Of a stretch of DNA of 14,801 bases, positions 14,363-14,801 are shown in pieces (position 1 is the stretch's first letter; each line of letters opens with the position of its first letter). The stretch spans positions 1 to 14,801 of the forward strand of contig JAURNF010000157.1 of the NCBI GenBank assembly GCA_030830285.1. The letters are read 5' to 3'. The stretch comes from Candidatus Kapaibacterium sp. (lineage in GTDB: Bacteria > Bacteroidota > Ignavibacteria > Kapaibacteriales > Kapaibacteriaceae). The notes beneath the pieces were generated by a model. The model was given only the letters and a program-made list of their open reading frames with translations, did not search any database and was not told the DNA's origin. The position numbers and the translations under genes are program-made.

Positions 14363-14801
14363 CAATTCTCGTGCTCGGCTCCACAGGTCTTGTCGGCCGA
14401 GCCCTTGTTGCGCAGTTGCGCGCAGCGCACCCCAACGATACGCTTGTGCTTCCAACGCGCAATGATCTTGCACATGAGCTTGACGCATCGATCGTACCTG
14501 ACGTCGTCATGTGTTGTCTTGGCACAACCATCAAGCAAGCGGGGAGTCAGCAAGCATTTCGTGACGTTGATCATTACCTTGTGATCCGTCATGCGCGCGA
14601 CATGCGTGCACGTGGTGCGAAGCACGTCATCGTGATCAGTGCAGTTGGCGCTGATGCATCATCGCGCATCTTTTACAGTCGTGTCAAAGGCGACATGGAG
14701 TGCGAGCTCGCAACGCTTGGCTATCCATCCGTTACCATTCTCCGTCCATCATTGCTCCTCGGCAAACGAACACCATCGCGTCCGAAGGAAGTTGCGCTCG
14801 A
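14359..14801 (+). CDS. NAD(P)-binding Rossmann protein (HTATIP2/NDP-sugar epimerase-like), 3'-truncated
   Basis: The frame opens with ATG 14359 inside the stop of the desaturase gene (ATGA overlap) and stays open for 147 codons to the window edge. MTILVLGSTGLVGRALVAQL is a dinucleotide-binding beta-alpha-beta with GxTGxxG. VVMCCLGTTIKQAGS (49-63), AFRDVD (66-71), VIVISAVGAD (90-99) and FYSRVKGDME (105-114) follow, with S94, Y106 and K110 in the short-chain Ser/Tyr/Lys arrangement. ILRPSLLLGKR (127-137) comes after. This series is close to the HTATIP2-like/NAD(P)H-binding family, whose substrates in bacteria are mostly unknown. The remaining C-terminal substrate-binding region lies outside the window. 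Coupling to the desaturase suggests a redox step on the same lipid, but that is inference. Confidence 0.82.
   Translation, partial: MTILVLGSTGLVGRALVAQLRAAHPNDTLVLPTRNDLAHELDASIVPDVVMCCLGTTIKQAGSQQAFRDVDHYLVIRHARDMRARGAKHVIVISAVGADASSRIFYSRVKGDMECELATLGYPSVTILRPSLLLGKRTPSRPKEVAL

Overview
The window looks like chromosomal DNA from a T9SS-bearing bacterium of the Fibrobacterota-Chlorobiota-Bacteroidota (FCB) superphylum. The large reverse-strand protein ends in a typical type IX secretion C-terminal sorting domain and carries choice-of-anchor-D-like repeats. Such proteins are frequent in Ignavibacteria/Kapabacteria-type genomes, and that narrower placement is inference. Shine-Dalgarno sequences are mixed: several genes have a clear GGAGG-like site and others have none.

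Layout, left to right. (1) 1-120: 3' end of a mannose-1-phosphate guanylyltransferase-like gene. (2) 130-867: an exported RlpA-like double-psi beta-barrel protein, facing a convergent gcvT (886-1977, reverse). (3) 2076-3380: a class V PLP-dependent aminotransferase-fold enzyme with a Tat-like signal. It is divergent from gcvT and ends on a shared CTAG with the next, convergent gene. (4) 3377-3820, reverse: a small IS200/REP-type Y1 transposase homologue that seems to have lost its catalytic tyrosine. (5) 3923-5722: an AsmA-like membrane-anchored protein. (6) 5799-8000: a FecA-like TonB-dependent outer-membrane receptor, preceded by a perfect 9-1-9 palindrome. (7) 8100-8824: two overlapping rhodanese genes, one cytoplasmic and one a predicted lipoprotein, preceded by a 6-7-6 inverted repeat. 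(8) 8811-13409, reverse: a 1532-residue secreted protein with a VWA domain, WD40-like propeller repeats, Ig-like/choice-of-anchor domains and a T9SS tail. (9) 13451-14362: a sterol-desaturase/fatty-acid-hydroxylase family membrane enzyme, overlapping by ATGA with (10) a truncated NAD(P)-binding Rossmann protein that runs off the end.

How the genes fit together: much of the window concerns the cell envelope (RlpA, AsmA, TonB receptor, lipoprotein rhodanese, T9SS cargo, membrane oxygenase). gcvT belongs to one-carbon/glycine metabolism. Only two gene pairs look like operons: the rhodaneses, and the desaturase with the Rossmann protein. The rest are individually oriented housekeeping or accessory genes.

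There is no gene-free stretch longer than about 100 bp. I saw no rRNA, tRNA, CRISPR array, complete insertion sequence or prophage. I did not find a clearly new multi-gene system. The best leads are the tyrosine-less Y1 transposase homologue, the palindrome ahead of the receptor, and the architecture of the giant secreted protein.
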